The notes: a model not told the origin generated them from the letters alone. 64,000 bases of DNA from CBDHDN01 sp965261585 (GCA_965261585.1 CBDHDN010000055.1:124001-188000), one strand, 5' to 3'; shown: positions 1 to 9,388, counted from the stretch's first letter. A program made the numbers and translations.

Positions 1-289
1 GCGTCCTGCGCGACTTCTTCGCGAAGACGTGCAGCACTACCACCCGCCGGCCCGCCGCCGTCACGTAAATCCCCCGAGCGATACCACCGTCTGCCCGCAC
101 CCGAAGCTCCCAGAGCTTCCCTTCAAGGTGCCTGACATGCGGTGCGCGGAGGGCCTCCAGCCCGACATTCTCCACCGTCTCCAACAGCCGCAACAGCCGG
201 GCGCGCAACGCCACCGGCAAGGCTGCGATTTCGGCGTCGACGGCCGACACGGTTTCGACCGTCCAATCCATCTCCGGCATATAGCGCAT
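1..289 (-). CDS. RelE/HigB-like toxin, phage Gp49-like type (3' end outside window)
   Basis: About 96 codons read leftward from an ATG at 289 (another in-frame ATG at 280) and run off the left edge without a stop. The product begins MRYMPEMDWTVETVSAVDAE and contains HLEGKLWELRVRADG and GIYVTAAGRRVVVLHVFAKK. This is the pattern of the phage-derived Gp49-like branch of RelE/ParE toxins: a basic mRNA-interferase fold with conserved LWELR and HVFxKK segments. Such toxins are normally followed by an XRE-type antitoxin, which here would lie outside the window. A palindrome overlaps the start codon. The family call is confident; toxicity and partner are inferred. Confidence 0.8.
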   Translation of the reverse strand, partial: MRYMPEMDWTVETVSAVDAEIAALPVALRARLLRLLETVENVGLEALRAPHVRHLEGKLWELRVRADGGIARGIYVTAAGRRVVVLHVFAKKSRRT

Positions 290-297
290 CCGCTATA
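280..297. promoter_or_regulatory. Inverted repeat overlapping the toxin start
   Basis: TATAGCG and CGCTATA form perfect 7-bp arms around a 4-bp spacer, and the toxin ATG at 289 lies in the spacer. The position fits an operator bound by the antitoxin or toxin-antitoxin complex for autoregulation. That role is inferred from position and symmetry only. Confidence 0.5.
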
Positions 298-328
298 GTC
301 TTTCAAGCATGCGACCCCGGCGAGGCCG

Positions 329-958
329 ATGGCCAATGGCTCCCGGACTGCGGGCCTTCGACCGGATCGCCGTGATCCGGGTGCGCGCACCGCCCGTGCG
401 CCCTGTGCGGCAAACGATGGGGTGGACGCCCCTCCCGACGGCATCGCGATCGGGATCGATCTGGCGAAGAACAGCTTTCAGGTGCACGGTGCGCGGGCGG
501 ACGGGTCGGTTGCGTTCCGTAAGAAGCTGAGCCGGGCGAAGCTGTTGGACTTTGTGGCTGCGCAGCCACGCTGCACGGTGGCGATGGAGGCGTGCGGTGG
601 CGCGCACCATTGGGGCCGGGAGATCGGCAGGCTCGGCCATGCGGTGCGACTGGTCCCGCCGATCTACGTCAAAGCGTATGTGAAGCGGCAGAAGAACGAT
701 GCGTCGGACGCGGAGGCGATCTGCGAGGCGTCGTCGCGCCCGACCATGCGATTTGTGGCTGTGAAGACGGAGGAACAGCAGGCTCGGGGCATGCTGTTCC
801 GGACGCGCGATCTTCTGGTGCACCAGCGCACCCAGACGATCAATGCGCTGCGCGGCCATCTGGCGGAGTTCGGTGTCGTTGCCCCGCAGGGGCCGGCTCA
901 TGTCGGCCGGCTGGCCTCGGCGCTTGAGGGACCGGCTTCGGGGTTGCCGGAAGCGGTC
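329..958 (+). pseudogene. IS110-family transposase, N-terminal fragment
   Basis: The frame encodes the DEDD (RuvC-like) half of an IS110 transposase: GIDLAKNSFQVHG (first Asp), AMEACGGAHHWGREI (Glu), and KNDASDAEAICEA (the Asp pair). It continues through HQRTQTINALRGHLAEFG and stops resembling the family near 958. The C-terminal Tnp20 domain with its conserved Ser is absent. The frame then runs into sequence whose opposite strand encodes an outer-membrane barrel, so this is a truncated element end. The start is uncertain; the conserved part begins near 445. Confidence 0.8.
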
Positions 959-1576
959 CGCGGCGAGCGAGAGCCCCGCATAGGGCGTCACCACACCGAG
1001 GCCGCGCGGTGCGCCAAACCCGTAGCCGAGCTCGGCCTCGAGACGGCGCTCCGCCTCGAACTCCCCGCCGGGCGCCAGGCCAGCCGCGTCGCGCGCCGAC
1101 CACAGCCGGTCCACGCCGCTCGACGGCGTGCCCCAGACCGGCGCCAGCGTCAGCAAGAGACCGCGGCCCGAGGCGCCGGGGTCGAGCCGCACCAGGCGCA
1201 AGCGGCTCGCATCGGCCCGCGTGTCCGTCTCGTTCGACACCTTCTCCCAGTCCATCTGCACCAGGAACGCATCGCCGCGCAGCGCAAGGTCGATCCCGCC
1301 GTCCTCGCCCGCCTTCAGCAGCACGCCCCGCGCGCCGGCCGCGCCGAGGCGCATGGAGATGTCCGTCCGGGTGACGATCTCGCCGCGATCCTCCGTCGCC
1401 GCCTGCGTCATCGTCATGTCGCCCGTGCCGTAGCCCAGAAGGCCCCAGGCCGAGAGCCGCTCGCTCGCCTGATAGCGCACATAGGGGTTCACGCTGGTGA
1501 GGCTGCTCTCGACGGTGCCCGAGTTAACGCCCGGCTGGTCGAAGGCGCCCTCGCCCTCGCTCACCGAGAGCACCAC
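955..1576 (-). pseudogene. Autotransporter-like outer-membrane beta-barrel fragment
   Basis: Leftward reading gives a barrel-like C-terminal segment with alternating aromatic and polar strands, for example LTSVNPYVRYQASERLSAWG, LLGYGTGDMTMTQ, LLLTLAPVWGTPSSGVDRLW and VVTPYAGLSLAADRF. Such strands occur in large autotransporter or Ig-domain surface proteins of alphaproteobacteria. The fragment stops at the IS110 junction near 955, where the last strands are lost. The upstream end shifts frame near 1580, and AAFTPFLRP can be read in another frame. It is a remnant without a start or a complete barrel. Confidence 0.55.
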
Positions 1577-1855
1577 GCCCCGCCCGGCCGAAGGAACGGT
1601 GTGAAGGCGGCATTGTCCCGACCGCTGAGGAAGCCATGGCCCCGGCAGCGGACGAAGCGGAGACCGCCAAGGGTCGACAAGACAGCCCGAACATGCAGAA
1701 CCCCGTTACGCATCCAACCGCAAGACTCGACGGTTAGACAAAATAATACTCAATTACAACCTCTTGGATTTGTTAAAAATAGTGCAGGATTGATATATGA
1801 TTTGCAGTCTAGTTTTTTTGCCGTTACTACAAACTAAGTCTCCAGATACTACACA
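1577..1855. other. Non-coding junk between remnants, with an AT-rich patch
   Basis: No gene recognised. From about 1738 to 1855 the base composition turns sharply AT-rich (runs of A and T, tttttttg) against the GC-rich surroundings, which suggests a small foreign piece next to the solo IS end that begins at 1856. Confidence 0.5.
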
Positions 1856-1969
1856 TGAGTCGGACCCGATTTCCTTGGACACAGAATTGGCTTAATCGAA
1901 GTGTCCAAGGATGACCGGAACATGACCGATAATTTTGAGAAGAAAGTTGCTGTTGATGGGCCTGTGGTA
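1856..1969 (+). mobile_element. Solo left end of the 1414-bp IS (114-bp fragment)
   Basis: Starting with TGAGTCGGACCCG, this stretch matches nearly base for base the left ends of the full copies at 14431-15844 and 46624-48037. It holds the terminal repeat and the first codons of orfA, and identity stops abruptly after gggcctgtggta. It is a third, deleted insertion of the same element. Confidence 0.9.
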
Positions 1970-2094
1970 GCCGCCGTGCGCAAGGTCGCCGGCTTATGAC
2001 CGTGCATGACGGTACCGATCCGTTTGCGGTTGCGGATGCCGTTGTGGATGCCCACGATGCGGAGAGCCTCAGCCATGGGAACACGGGCCGCCGT

Positions 2095-2898
2095 ATGCCG
2101 GAGCTTGTCACGGTCGCGCTGCGCCGCATCGCCATGACCGCGGGGGCGGAGATCCTGGCGATTTACAAGCGCGACTTCGCGGTGCGCGAGAAGGCCGATG
2201 CCTCGCCGGTGACCGAGGCCGACGAGGCCGCGGAACGCTTGATCGTGCGTGAGCTGGCGATGCTCTCGCCCGACATCCCGATCGTCGCCGAGGAGAGCTT
2301 CGCCGCCGGCAACGCGCCGACGGCGCTGGGCAACCGCTTCTGGCTCGTCGATCCGCTCGACGGCACGAAGGAGTTCATCAACCGCAACGGCGAGTTCACC
2401 GTCAACATCGCCCTCGTCGAGGGCGGACGGCCCGTCATGGGCGTCGTCTACGCCCCGGCGATCGGCCGCATGTTCTGCGGCACCGTCGGCGTCGGCGCGA
2501 CGGCTCAGCAGGTCGACGCGGACGGCGATCTGGGCGAGGCCAGTCCGATTGCCGTGCGGCGGCCCGCCGCCGACGGCCTCGTCGTCGTCGCCAGCCGCTC
2601 CCACCGCGACGCCAAGACCGATGAATACCTCGCCCAGTATACGGTCAAGCAGCTGACCTCGGCCGGCAGCTCGCTCAAGTTCTGCCTCGTCGCCGCCGGC
2701 GAGGCCGACCTCTACCCACGCCTCGGCCGCACCATGGAGTGGGACACCGCCGCCGGCCATGCCATCCTCGCCGCCGGCGGCGGCACCGTCGAGACCCTCG
2801 ACGGTAAGCCCCTCGGCTACGGCAAGCCGGGTCTCGACAACCCGCACTTCGTCGCCTGCGGCGGCCCCGGGGCGCACCCTTCGACAGGGTCAGGGTGA
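2095..2898 (+). CDS. cysQ: 3'(2'),5'-bisphosphate nucleotidase CysQ
   Basis: The product is 267 aa from the ATG at 2095; an upstream in-frame ATG at 1996 would add 33 unrelated residues. It belongs to the Mg-dependent inositol monophosphatase/CysQ family, which hydrolyses PAP to AMP and recycles the by-product of sulfate assimilation. Visible motifs are the EADEAAERL region, the EES loop, the metal-binding WLVDPLDGTKEFI signature and the late WDTAAGHAIL motif that carries the last metal Asp. SAGSSLKFCLVAAGEADLY is typical of CysQ rather than SuhB. The last codons (HPSTGSG) lie inside a REP-like repeat. It faces the racemase gene convergently. Confidence 0.9.
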   Translation: MPELVTVALRRIAMTAGAEILAIYKRDFAVREKADASPVTEADEAAERLIVRELAMLSPDIPIVAEESFAAGNAPTALGNRFWLVDPLDGTKEFINRNGEFTVNIALVEGGRPVMGVVYAPAIGRMFCGTVGVGATAQQVDADGDLGEASPIAVRRPAADGLVVVASRSHRDAKTDEYLAQYTVKQLTSAGSSLKFCLVAAGEADLYPRLGRTMEWDTAAGHAILAAGGGTVETLDGKPLGYGKPGLDNPHFVACGGPGAHPSTGSG

Positions 2899-2984
2899 GG
2901 TGTTCGGGGGTTGCCTTGTCGGTGTTTCGCGGACCGCTCGGTGGTCCCGTAAGCCCTCATCCTGAGCCTGTCGAAGGGTGAGGG
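2875..2984. repeat. Pair of inverted REP-like repeats
   Basis: Positions 2875-2900 and 2954-2984 carry the same short element (core CCTGAGCCTGTCGAAGG) in opposite orientation. A third copy lies at 22569-22597. The pair sits between the convergent 3' ends of cysQ and the racemase gene and can form stem-loops, so it may act as a bidirectional terminator. The left copy forms the end of the cysQ reading frame. Confidence 0.75.
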
Positions 2985-3113
2985 CGGCAGGCGCGGTCGC
3001 CCGGCCGCATGCGTCCTGCGAAAAACCACCCGTTAGTCGCTGTTTGTCGTGGACGGCATCCGGTGCTGGGGGGGGGGGCGAACCGGGCAAGCGGTTGCGT
3101 CCGTTCCGGCCCG
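2985..3113. other. Intergenic spacer with an 11-G run
   Basis: No gene seen. It contains an uninterrupted run of about 11 G residues near 3068-3078, a likely site of replication slippage or base-calling error. Confidence 0.6.
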
Positions 3114-3863
3114 TTAGCGAAACGTGCCGCCCGGAGGCCCGAAGACCCGGGGCTTCAGCGCCGCGTGGAACCAAGTGATGAACGTGTAGCTGTCGAACAC
3201 GGGCACGCCCGTCGCCTCGCGCAGGGCGCGGGCGTAGGGGGCCATGTTCGTGCATTCCAGCAGGATGGCGCCGAGGCGTGGCGCCAGCGCCTGCAGCCGG
3301 CGACCGGCGTCGAGGATGTCGCGCTCGGCGGCGGCGACGTCTAGCTGCAGCTCGTCGCCGAGGATGACGCGGGAGAACTCGTGGCCGGCCTCGGTGCCGA
3401 CGACGGGCGCGTCGGGCGGGACGCCGGCGGCGGCCAGGTGCTCGGGCGACAGGGTCTCGGCGGAGATCGTGAGGATGCCGACGTCGCGCTCCGGCGGCAG
3501 TAGCTGGCGGATCATGGCGTATTGCATCAGCGCCGAGGTGGCGACGGGCACGTCGCAGGCCGCCGCGATGTGGTCCTGGAACAGCGACAGGAAACCACAG
3601 TTCGTGGTGATGCCGTCGGCGCCCTCGGCGACGAGGTCTTGCGCCGCGGCGGTGAAGGCGTCGGCCAGGCCCTCGGCTCGGCGGCGCACGACGCGGTCGG
3701 GCGAGGCGCCGCGCACGACCTTGTAGAGCACCGGAAAGTGCCAGGTCTCGGCGTTGCCCGTGTCGCCCGGGATGCGCGGGAAGCGGGCCTCGAGCATGAG
3801 GATGCCGAGGCTGGCGCCGTAGACCGCCTTGCCGCCGACGGCGACGTTCTTGGGGGCGGTCAC
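3114..3863 (-). CDS. Asp/Glu/hydantoin racemase-family protein
   Basis: The product is 249 aa, starting at a GTG (3863) that shares one base with the TAG stop of the upstream TPP-enzyme gene, so the two are translationally coupled. The two catalytic cysteines of this two-Cys racemase fold are visible in ADGITTNCGFLSLF and LGAILLECTNMAPY, and VPVFDSYTFITWFHAAL closes the protein. Family members racemise amino acids or hydantoins or act as maleate isomerases; the substrate cannot be told from sequence. It is the last gene of the leftward catabolic operon and appears intact, although the genes upstream are damaged. Confidence 0.75.
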   Translation of the reverse strand: MTAPKNVAVGGKAVYGASLGILMLEARFPRIPGDTGNAETWHFPVLYKVVRGASPDRVVRRRAEGLADAFTAAAQDLVAEGADGITTNCGFLSLFQDHIAAACDVPVATSALMQYAMIRQLLPPERDVGILTISAETLSPEHLAAAGVPPDAPVVGTEAGHEFSRVILGDELQLDVAAAERDILDAGRRLQALAPRLGAILLECTNMAPYARALREATGVPVFDSYTFITWFHAALKPRVFGPPGGTFR

Positions 3864-5553
3864 TACGCGATCCACTCGCTGACCGGTGCCCGGGCCTCCT
3901 GCAGGGGCTGGCAGATGACGTCGACCAGGGTCGGGCCGTCCGTCCCGATGGCCGTTCGCAGGGTCTGTTCGAGCTCGGCCGGATCCTCGACGGTCCAGCC
4001 TTTGCCCGGACGCCGAAGGCCTCGGCGACCCGGGCATGGTCGGTGCGCGAGAAGTCGACGCAATAGTAGTGTTCGTTGAACGACGCCTTCTGGCCGGCCT
4101 TGATCCAGCCGAACACGCTGTTGGAGACGACGATCATGGTGATCGGCGCGCCCACGCGCGCAATGGTCTCCAGCTCGCCGCAGGCGAAGCCGAAGCTGCC
4201 GTCGCCCATCACCGACACGACCTTGGCGTCCGGTCGGCCGGTGTATGCGCCGAGGGCGGCGGGCAGGGCATAGCCGAGGGCGCCATGTGCCCTGTTCGAG
4301 ATGAAGCGCCGCCCGGTCTCGTTCCAGTCGAGGTAGGCCGAGAGATAGGGGCAGGGCGTGCCCGGGTCGGCGACGACGACGGCCTCGTCGGGCAGCACCT
4401 GCTGCAACGCCGCGACCAGCCGCTCCGGCCGGATCGGCCGTGCCGTCGAGTGGGCGAGCTCGGCGAACGCCGCGCGCTTCGCCGCCCGGGCGCGGGCCAC
4501 GGCCGCGGCGGCGTCGCGCGACGCCGCCGGGCGGTCGGCGACGGCGTCGTGCAGCATGGCCAAAGCCAGGCGGGCATCGCCGACGACGGCGGCCGCGGTC
4601 TCATAGTTGGCGCCGATTACCTGCGGGTCGGCGTCGATGTGTATGATGGGCGTACCGCGTTTGGGGTAGCGCCAGCGTTCCGTCGTGACCGAGCCGGCCC
4701 GACAGCCGACGAAGACGACCAAATCCGCGGCCTCGACAACGGCGCGGGTCGGCGCGGTGCCGCCGTTGCTGCCGACGACGCCGAGGGCGAGCGGGTGGCC
4801 GTCGCCGATCGCGCCCTGGCCGCTGATCGTCGTTGCGACGGCCGCATCCAGGTGTTCGGCCACCGCCGCAAGCTCCGCTTCGGCGCCGGCGATGACGACA
4901 CCACCGCCGCAGATGAACAGCGGCGCGTTCGCCGCCAGGATCGCCGCGGCCGCGGCGTCGACGGCGGCCGGGTCGGGCGCCGTGCGGCGCGCCGGGAACC
5001 TGCCGAGGGCCGGGTCGGCCCACACCGACGCGGCGTCGACCGGGCCGCGCTGCACGTCGATCGGCAGGCCGATGTGGGCCGCGCCCGGGCAGCCGCTGGT
5101 CATCGCCGCGAAGGCGCTGCGCACGGCGGCCGGCAGCTCGTCCGCCCGGCTGATCACGGTGTTCCATTTGGTCAGCGGCCGGAACAGCGCCTCCTGGTCG
5201 AGCTCGGTCAGGGCATAGTGGCCGCGCGACGTGACCGACACGTCGGTCGTGATCGCCAGCACCGGGATCGACGACTCATTGGCCTCGACGACGCCGGGCA
5301 GGATGTAGGTCGCGCCGCCGCCGCTCGGCCCCTCGCAGACGCCGACCTTGCCGGTGACCCGGGCATAGGCGTCGGCCATGTAGGCGGCCGAGCGCTCATC
5401 GCGGGTCAACACGTGGGTCATCGGGTGGTCGAGGCGGTAGAGCGCGTCGTAGAACGGCAGGCTGGTGTCGCCGCACAGGCCGAAGATGTGCTCAACGCCA
5501 TGCAGCGCCAGCATGCGGACCAGCGCTTCCGCCCCGGAGGGCTGGTTCGTCAT
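3863..5553 (-). pseudogene. Thiamine-diphosphate-dependent enzyme (acetolactate synthase-like), frameshifted
   Basis: The product has the three-domain layout of the TPP/AHAS family. An N-terminal Pyr domain contains the FGLCGDTSLPFYDAL and DERSAAYMADAYARVTG regions, followed by a central domain. A C-terminal PP domain carries the diphosphate motif MGDGSFGFACGELETIARVG ending in VVSNS. Near 4001-4009 the frame breaks: AFGVRAK continues in another frame as GWTVEDPAELEQTLRTAIG and ends at the TAG at 3863-3865. One missing base explains this. A GGAGG ribosome site precedes the ATG at 5553. Substrate unknown; a 2-oxoacid decarboxylase or synthase acting with the TRAP system is an inference. A sequencing error is possible. 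Confidence 0.75.
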
Positions 5554-5787
5554 GGTCTAACCTCCGGGTGCCGTTCTGATGTTTTCAGGCAGCCAGGTTG
5601 CGATATCGGGAAAGGTTATCAGGACAAAAACCATCAACACCATGATCAGGAACATTGGAAAGGCCGCACGCGCAATAAAGCCAATTTCATGGTCCGTCAT
5701 ACCCTGCAAGACAAACAGGTTGAATCCGATTGGCGGAGTGATCTGCGCCATTTCGACAACCACAACAATGAAAATGCCAAACCAGAT

Positions 5788-7706
5788 GTTACGGTAGGAA
5801 TGCGCATTGCTGCGCACCCCCCGCGCAGATCCGGACGTGGTCGTTGAACCATCCGGCTCCTACCTCGGGTGCTTGACGGCGAACCGCTGGTCCGGCCATG
5901 GGTGGCGGATGGAGGCGCGTGGCCACAGGATTTCGGTCATGCGCTCCAATCGCTTCCAACTAAATCGGGCTCGCTGGGACCGGCGGCGTAGCGCCCGCAT
6001 CCACCGGCGTTGCAGCCTGCGGAGGAACGCACGGATGAACCGGCCTGACCCTGGGACGGCAAAGTAGTTGAGCCAGCCATTGCAGACTCGCCCCAGCCAC
6101 CTACCAACTTCCCAGATGTCGTGGTGCCAGCGCTTGCGAAGCACCTCGTCGATGCGCGCCAGGGTCCTGTTGACCCGTTTGGCAACCGGTTTGCGACCAA
6201 GCCGAAAGCGTCCTCTCAGGGTCGTCGTGCAATAGTGCGTGAGGCCCAGAAAGTCGAAAGTCTCCGGCTTGCCCACCCCGCGCTGGCGCCGGTTCAAATC
6301 CGCGAACCGGCCAAACTCCACGAGGCGGGTCTTGTCCTGGTGGAGGCTGAGACCGAACCGGGCCAGCCTCTCCCGAACGTCGCGGAGGTACCGCTCCGCA
6401 TCCCGCTTGTGTTGGAACCCGACAACGATATCGTCAGCGTAACGGACGATGATCGCTTCGCCATCCGGGACGTTCGGGCGCCATTTCTTGTGGAACCACA
6501 CGTCGAGCACGTAATGCAGGAACACGTTCGCCAAGACGGGGGAGACTATTGCCCCCTGCGGCGTGCCCATACCCGTATCTGCCCATGACCCACTCTCTAT
6601 GACGCCGGCGTTCAGCCATTTCCGGATCAGACGGATGACCCGCCTGTCTCCGATGCGGTGCTCTAGGAACGTGATCAACCAATCCCGCGGGATCGTGTCG
6701 AAGTACGCCCGGAGGTCTGCATCGACTATCCAGCTGACCTTGCGCCGTTCTATCCCGAAGGCCAGGGCATCGAGCGCATCGTGCGCCCCCCGCCCCGGTC
6801 GGAACCCGTAGCTGAAGCCAAGAAACACCACCTCGTAGATCGGTGTCAGGATCACATCCACAACCGCCTTCTGGACGACCTTGTCCTCCAGCGCCGCGAT
6901 CCCGAGCGGTCGTGTCCCCCCGTCCGGCTTGGGTACCTCTACCCGCCGAACCGGTGGCGCCCGGTACGCTCCCCCTCTGTGCAGGCGCCGGTGCAGGTCG
7001 AGCAGGCGCTCATCCAGACCCTCGCCGTACATGTCCCACGTAACGCCGTCGACACCGGCTGCTGCGTCCTTCTTCAATGCGAAGTAGGCCGCACCGAGCG
7101 CGTCCGGCGTAATGTGGTGGAAGAGCGCAGTGAGACGTTCCTTCGGGTTTCTCTCTGCAGCTTTCCGTATCCGGGCCGCCGCCTGTGGCACGCTCACCCG
7201 ACACTGGGTTCGGCGCGTGCTTTGGCAATCCGGATTCCCCTTGGTTGAGGCCCTTTCCTCCGGCGACTCCGCAGAAGCTCGCGCTCCCTTGTTCGCCGCC
7301 CTCACAGGTCGTACGGCCTCATCCGACTTCTTCAAACCGTTCATCATAGGCTTCGGTTTTCTCCATTCCCTACGCGGCCCCTTTACGACAACCGGGGCAG
7401 TTTGAAGACCTCCCAGGGTCCCAACAGAAGGCGTGCGAACGTGCATGGGTTCTCTGACACCGCGGGGCTCGCCGACATCTCACCAAAACGACGCCTGCAA
7501 TATTGCCTTCGACCGATCTGAAAGCCTCGGCACCCCGGACCATCGCTTTTACGGTGCTCAATAGCCCTGCCCATCCATGCCGCTACCGACGCTTCGCCTG
7601 CCCCCTCACGGGAGCCAACGCACGGCTCGCGGAGAAACGTGGTTCGGTTACTCCTTCGTTCCGGGGGACTTGCACCCCCTACCTTCTGTCAGTTCGCCTG
7701 GCGCAC
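5788..7706 (-). mobile_element. Group II intron, copy 1 (1919 bp)
   Basis: On the minus strand the 5' end is GTGCGCCAGG at 7706 (GUGYG consensus) and the 3' end is CCTACCGTAAC at 5788 (ends in AY). It encodes a reverse transcriptase/maturase. An identical-length copy at 58080-59998 differs by only a handful of substitutions. In both places the host frame closes exactly when 1919 bp are removed. Confidence 0.93.
5860..7347 (-). CDS. ltrA: Group II intron-encoded reverse transcriptase/maturase
   Basis: The product is 495 aa from the ATG at 7347; the frame extends in-frame to 7446 but that part is probably intron structure. RT motifs are clear: KKDAAAGVDGVTWDMYGEGL, EVPKPDGGTRPLGIAALEDK, YGFRPGRGAHDALDAL, DADLRAYFDTIPRDWLI, GTPQGAIVSPVLANVFLHYV and the catalytic IVRYADDIVVGFQ. 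The C-terminal maturase (GIIM) domain includes WLGRVCNGWLNYFAVPGSG. No HNH endonuclease follows it, so retrohoming probably relies on nicks or replication forks for priming. It is nearly identical to the copy at 58152-59639, which suggests recent mobility. Confidence 0.95.
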   Translation of the reverse strand: MMNGLKKSDEAVRPVRAANKGARASAESPEERASTKGNPDCQSTRRTQCRVSVPQAAARIRKAAERNPKERLTALFHHITPDALGAAYFALKKDAAAGVDGVTWDMYGEGLDERLLDLHRRLHRGGAYRAPPVRRVEVPKPDGGTRPLGIAALEDKVVQKAVVDVILTPIYEVVFLGFSYGFRPGRGAHDALDALAFGIERRKVSWIVDADLRAYFDTIPRDWLITFLEHRIGDRRVIRLIRKWLNAGVIESGSWADTGMGTPQGAIVSPVLANVFLHYVLDVWFHKKWRPNVPDGEAIIVRYADDIVVGFQHKRDAERYLRDVRERLARFGLSLHQDKTRLVEFGRFADLNRRQRGVGKPETFDFLGLTHYCTTTLRGRFRLGRKPVAKRVNRTLARIDEVLRKRWHHDIWEVGRWLGRVCNGWLNYFAVPGSGRFIRAFLRRLQRRWMRALRRRSQRARFSWKRLERMTEILWPRASIRHPWPDQRFAVKHPR

Positions 7707-8792
7707 CAGATCAATGCCTGCCTGACGCACCATCGGTTCGACCACGGCCATTGTCAGAACAACCGACGAAATCCCGTCTAGAAACATGCCAAGCACAATA
7801 TAGAACACAAGAAGCACCAGCAGCAGTTGGAACTTGGACAGTTCCGTTTGGGCGATCAAATCGGCTAGGCCCCTAGGAAGGCCGGTGAAGCCCATCGCCA
7901 GTGACAAGAATGACGCTCCGGCAAGAATAAGAGCAATCATCGCCGAGGTCCGCGTTGCCCCCATCAGGCTCTCGGTAAAGGTCGACCAGGACAGCAAGCC
8001 TTGTGAGGCCGCCAGCGCCAGACTACCGATCACGCCGAAGGCCGCGGCCTCGGTCGCGGTCGCAATTCCCAGATACATTGATCCGATCACAGTTACGATC
8101 AGCAGAACGACAGGTATCAGAAACCGCGAGTTTTCGACGCGCTGCCGAAATGACATGGCCGGCTCTTTCTGCGGCCTCCAGCTAGGGGAAAACCAGGACA
8201 TGAACGCCACATAAGCCATGAACATGACAGCCAGGATCAAGCCCGGAAGGATCCCGGCAAAAAACAATTTAGAGATGCTCTCGTTGATTGTGACGCCATA
8301 GACGATCAACGTCGGTGACGGGGGAATCATCAAACCCAATGTCGCCGCGCCTGCAAGCGTGCCAATGATTACATGTTCGGGATATTCGCGCCGGCGCAAC
8401 TCGGGGATCGACATTTTTCCAACCGTTGTCAGAGTAGCGGCAGAAGATCCCGACACCGCGCAAAAACGGTGCAGCCAACGATATTAGTGTGAACCAACCC
8501 GCCGGGCAAACGAGCCATCCACGGCGCAAGACCTCGGAACATTTCTTCGGATAGTCGCGTTCGATACAGAATTTCCCCCATCCAGATAAACATGGGTAAG
8601 GCCGTCAGCGTCCAGGAGGACGATGAAGACCAGATCGTGGTCAGCATGACATCCCCTACCGGGCGCGTGGTGAACAGTTCCATCCCCACCCAGGCGACCC
8701 CCATCAACGCCAGACCAACCCAGACGCCAGAGCCAAGGAGAAGAAACAGAACAAAGAGGAAGAGGAAGATAATTGATAGATCTTCCATGGTA

Positions 8793-9325
8793 CTATTCCC
8801 CCACGCTCTGGTCGACGATGTCGCGTCTCATTCGGTGACCCCCTTTGAAAAAGAGGTGCCACAAATGATCCGTCAGGGCGATGGCCAGAACGATTGCGCC
8901 TATGAGGATGAGGGACTGCGGAATCCACAAGGACGTGTTGTCCTGCCCCTGGCTAATATCGTTGAATTTCCACGAAAAGTGGACAAAACGGAACGCGTAG
9001 TAGACAAGGTATCAGGCGACCGCAGATCCAATAGTGAAACACCAAATGTCGATTAGACGGCGCAGGCGTGGGCCCACAGCATTAAGCAAGACCGAAACCC
9101 GGATATGCGCACTCCGATTAAGTGCATTGGCAAAAGCCAGAAAACTGGCGGCTGCCATCGCATAACCTGCATAGTCGGGAGCACCGGGAAAACTTCACCG
9201 GTCCAACGAGCCAGCATTTGAACGACAATCAGAAAAAGAATGAGAATCCAGCAAAGCGCGGCAACAACGCCCGACAACCAATACATACCGTCGAGTAACC
9301 GACGATTGCTGCGCAACAAATTCAT
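8793..9325 (-). pseudogene. dctQ: TRAP transporter small permease DctQ, frameshift plus nonsense
   Basis: It starts at ATG 9325 (MNLLRSNRRLLDGMYWLSGV, first membrane helix). Near 9183-9187 a missing base moves the frame: GEVFP should continue GAPDYAGYAMAAASFLAFAN, which is present in the next frame. That frame then meets an in-frame TGA at 9012-9014 before YLVYYAFRFVHFSW. The C-terminal QSVGE ends at TAG 8793-8795, just ahead of dctM. Four-helix organisation and operon position identify DctQ, the membrane partner of DctM in TRAP uptake. Two independent lesions make it non-functional. Confidence 0.85.
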
Positions 9326-9388
9326 GTGTCGCCCCCCGTCGAACAGTGATAAGCGGGGGCCGCAGATCTGCGGCGCCCGCCGATTTCA

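Larger units (their letters stand above)
5557..8788 (-). pseudogene. dctM: TRAP transporter large permease DctM, frameshifted and intron-interrupted
   Basis: The 5' part starts at the ATG 8788 (MEDLSIIFLFLFVLF) with a GGGGGA site upstream. It runs to VHTNIVGCTVFA, where one missing base near 8456-8461 shifts the frame; AVSGSSAATLTTVGKMSIPE continues in the next frame. The protein then reads through typical membrane helices to EPMVRQAGIDL at 7707. A group II intron follows (7706-5788), after which IWFGIFIVVVVEMAQITPPI resumes and ends at TAG 5557. Exact intron removal joins GIDL to IWFG, the conserved TRAP-T sequence. It imports organic acids with DctP and DctQ. The intron lies in sense orientation and could splice, but the frameshift would still break the gene. 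Confidence 0.9.

Noticed and set aside
329..1837. A single 500-residue IS110 transposase
   Set aside because: Only the first part matches the family; the rest is antisense to a barrel gene.
5860..7347. Retron, DGR or CRISPR-associated reverse transcriptase
   Set aside because: The RT carries a GIIM maturase domain and lies in an element with GUGYG and AY ends that exactly interrupts host frames, so it is a group II intron.
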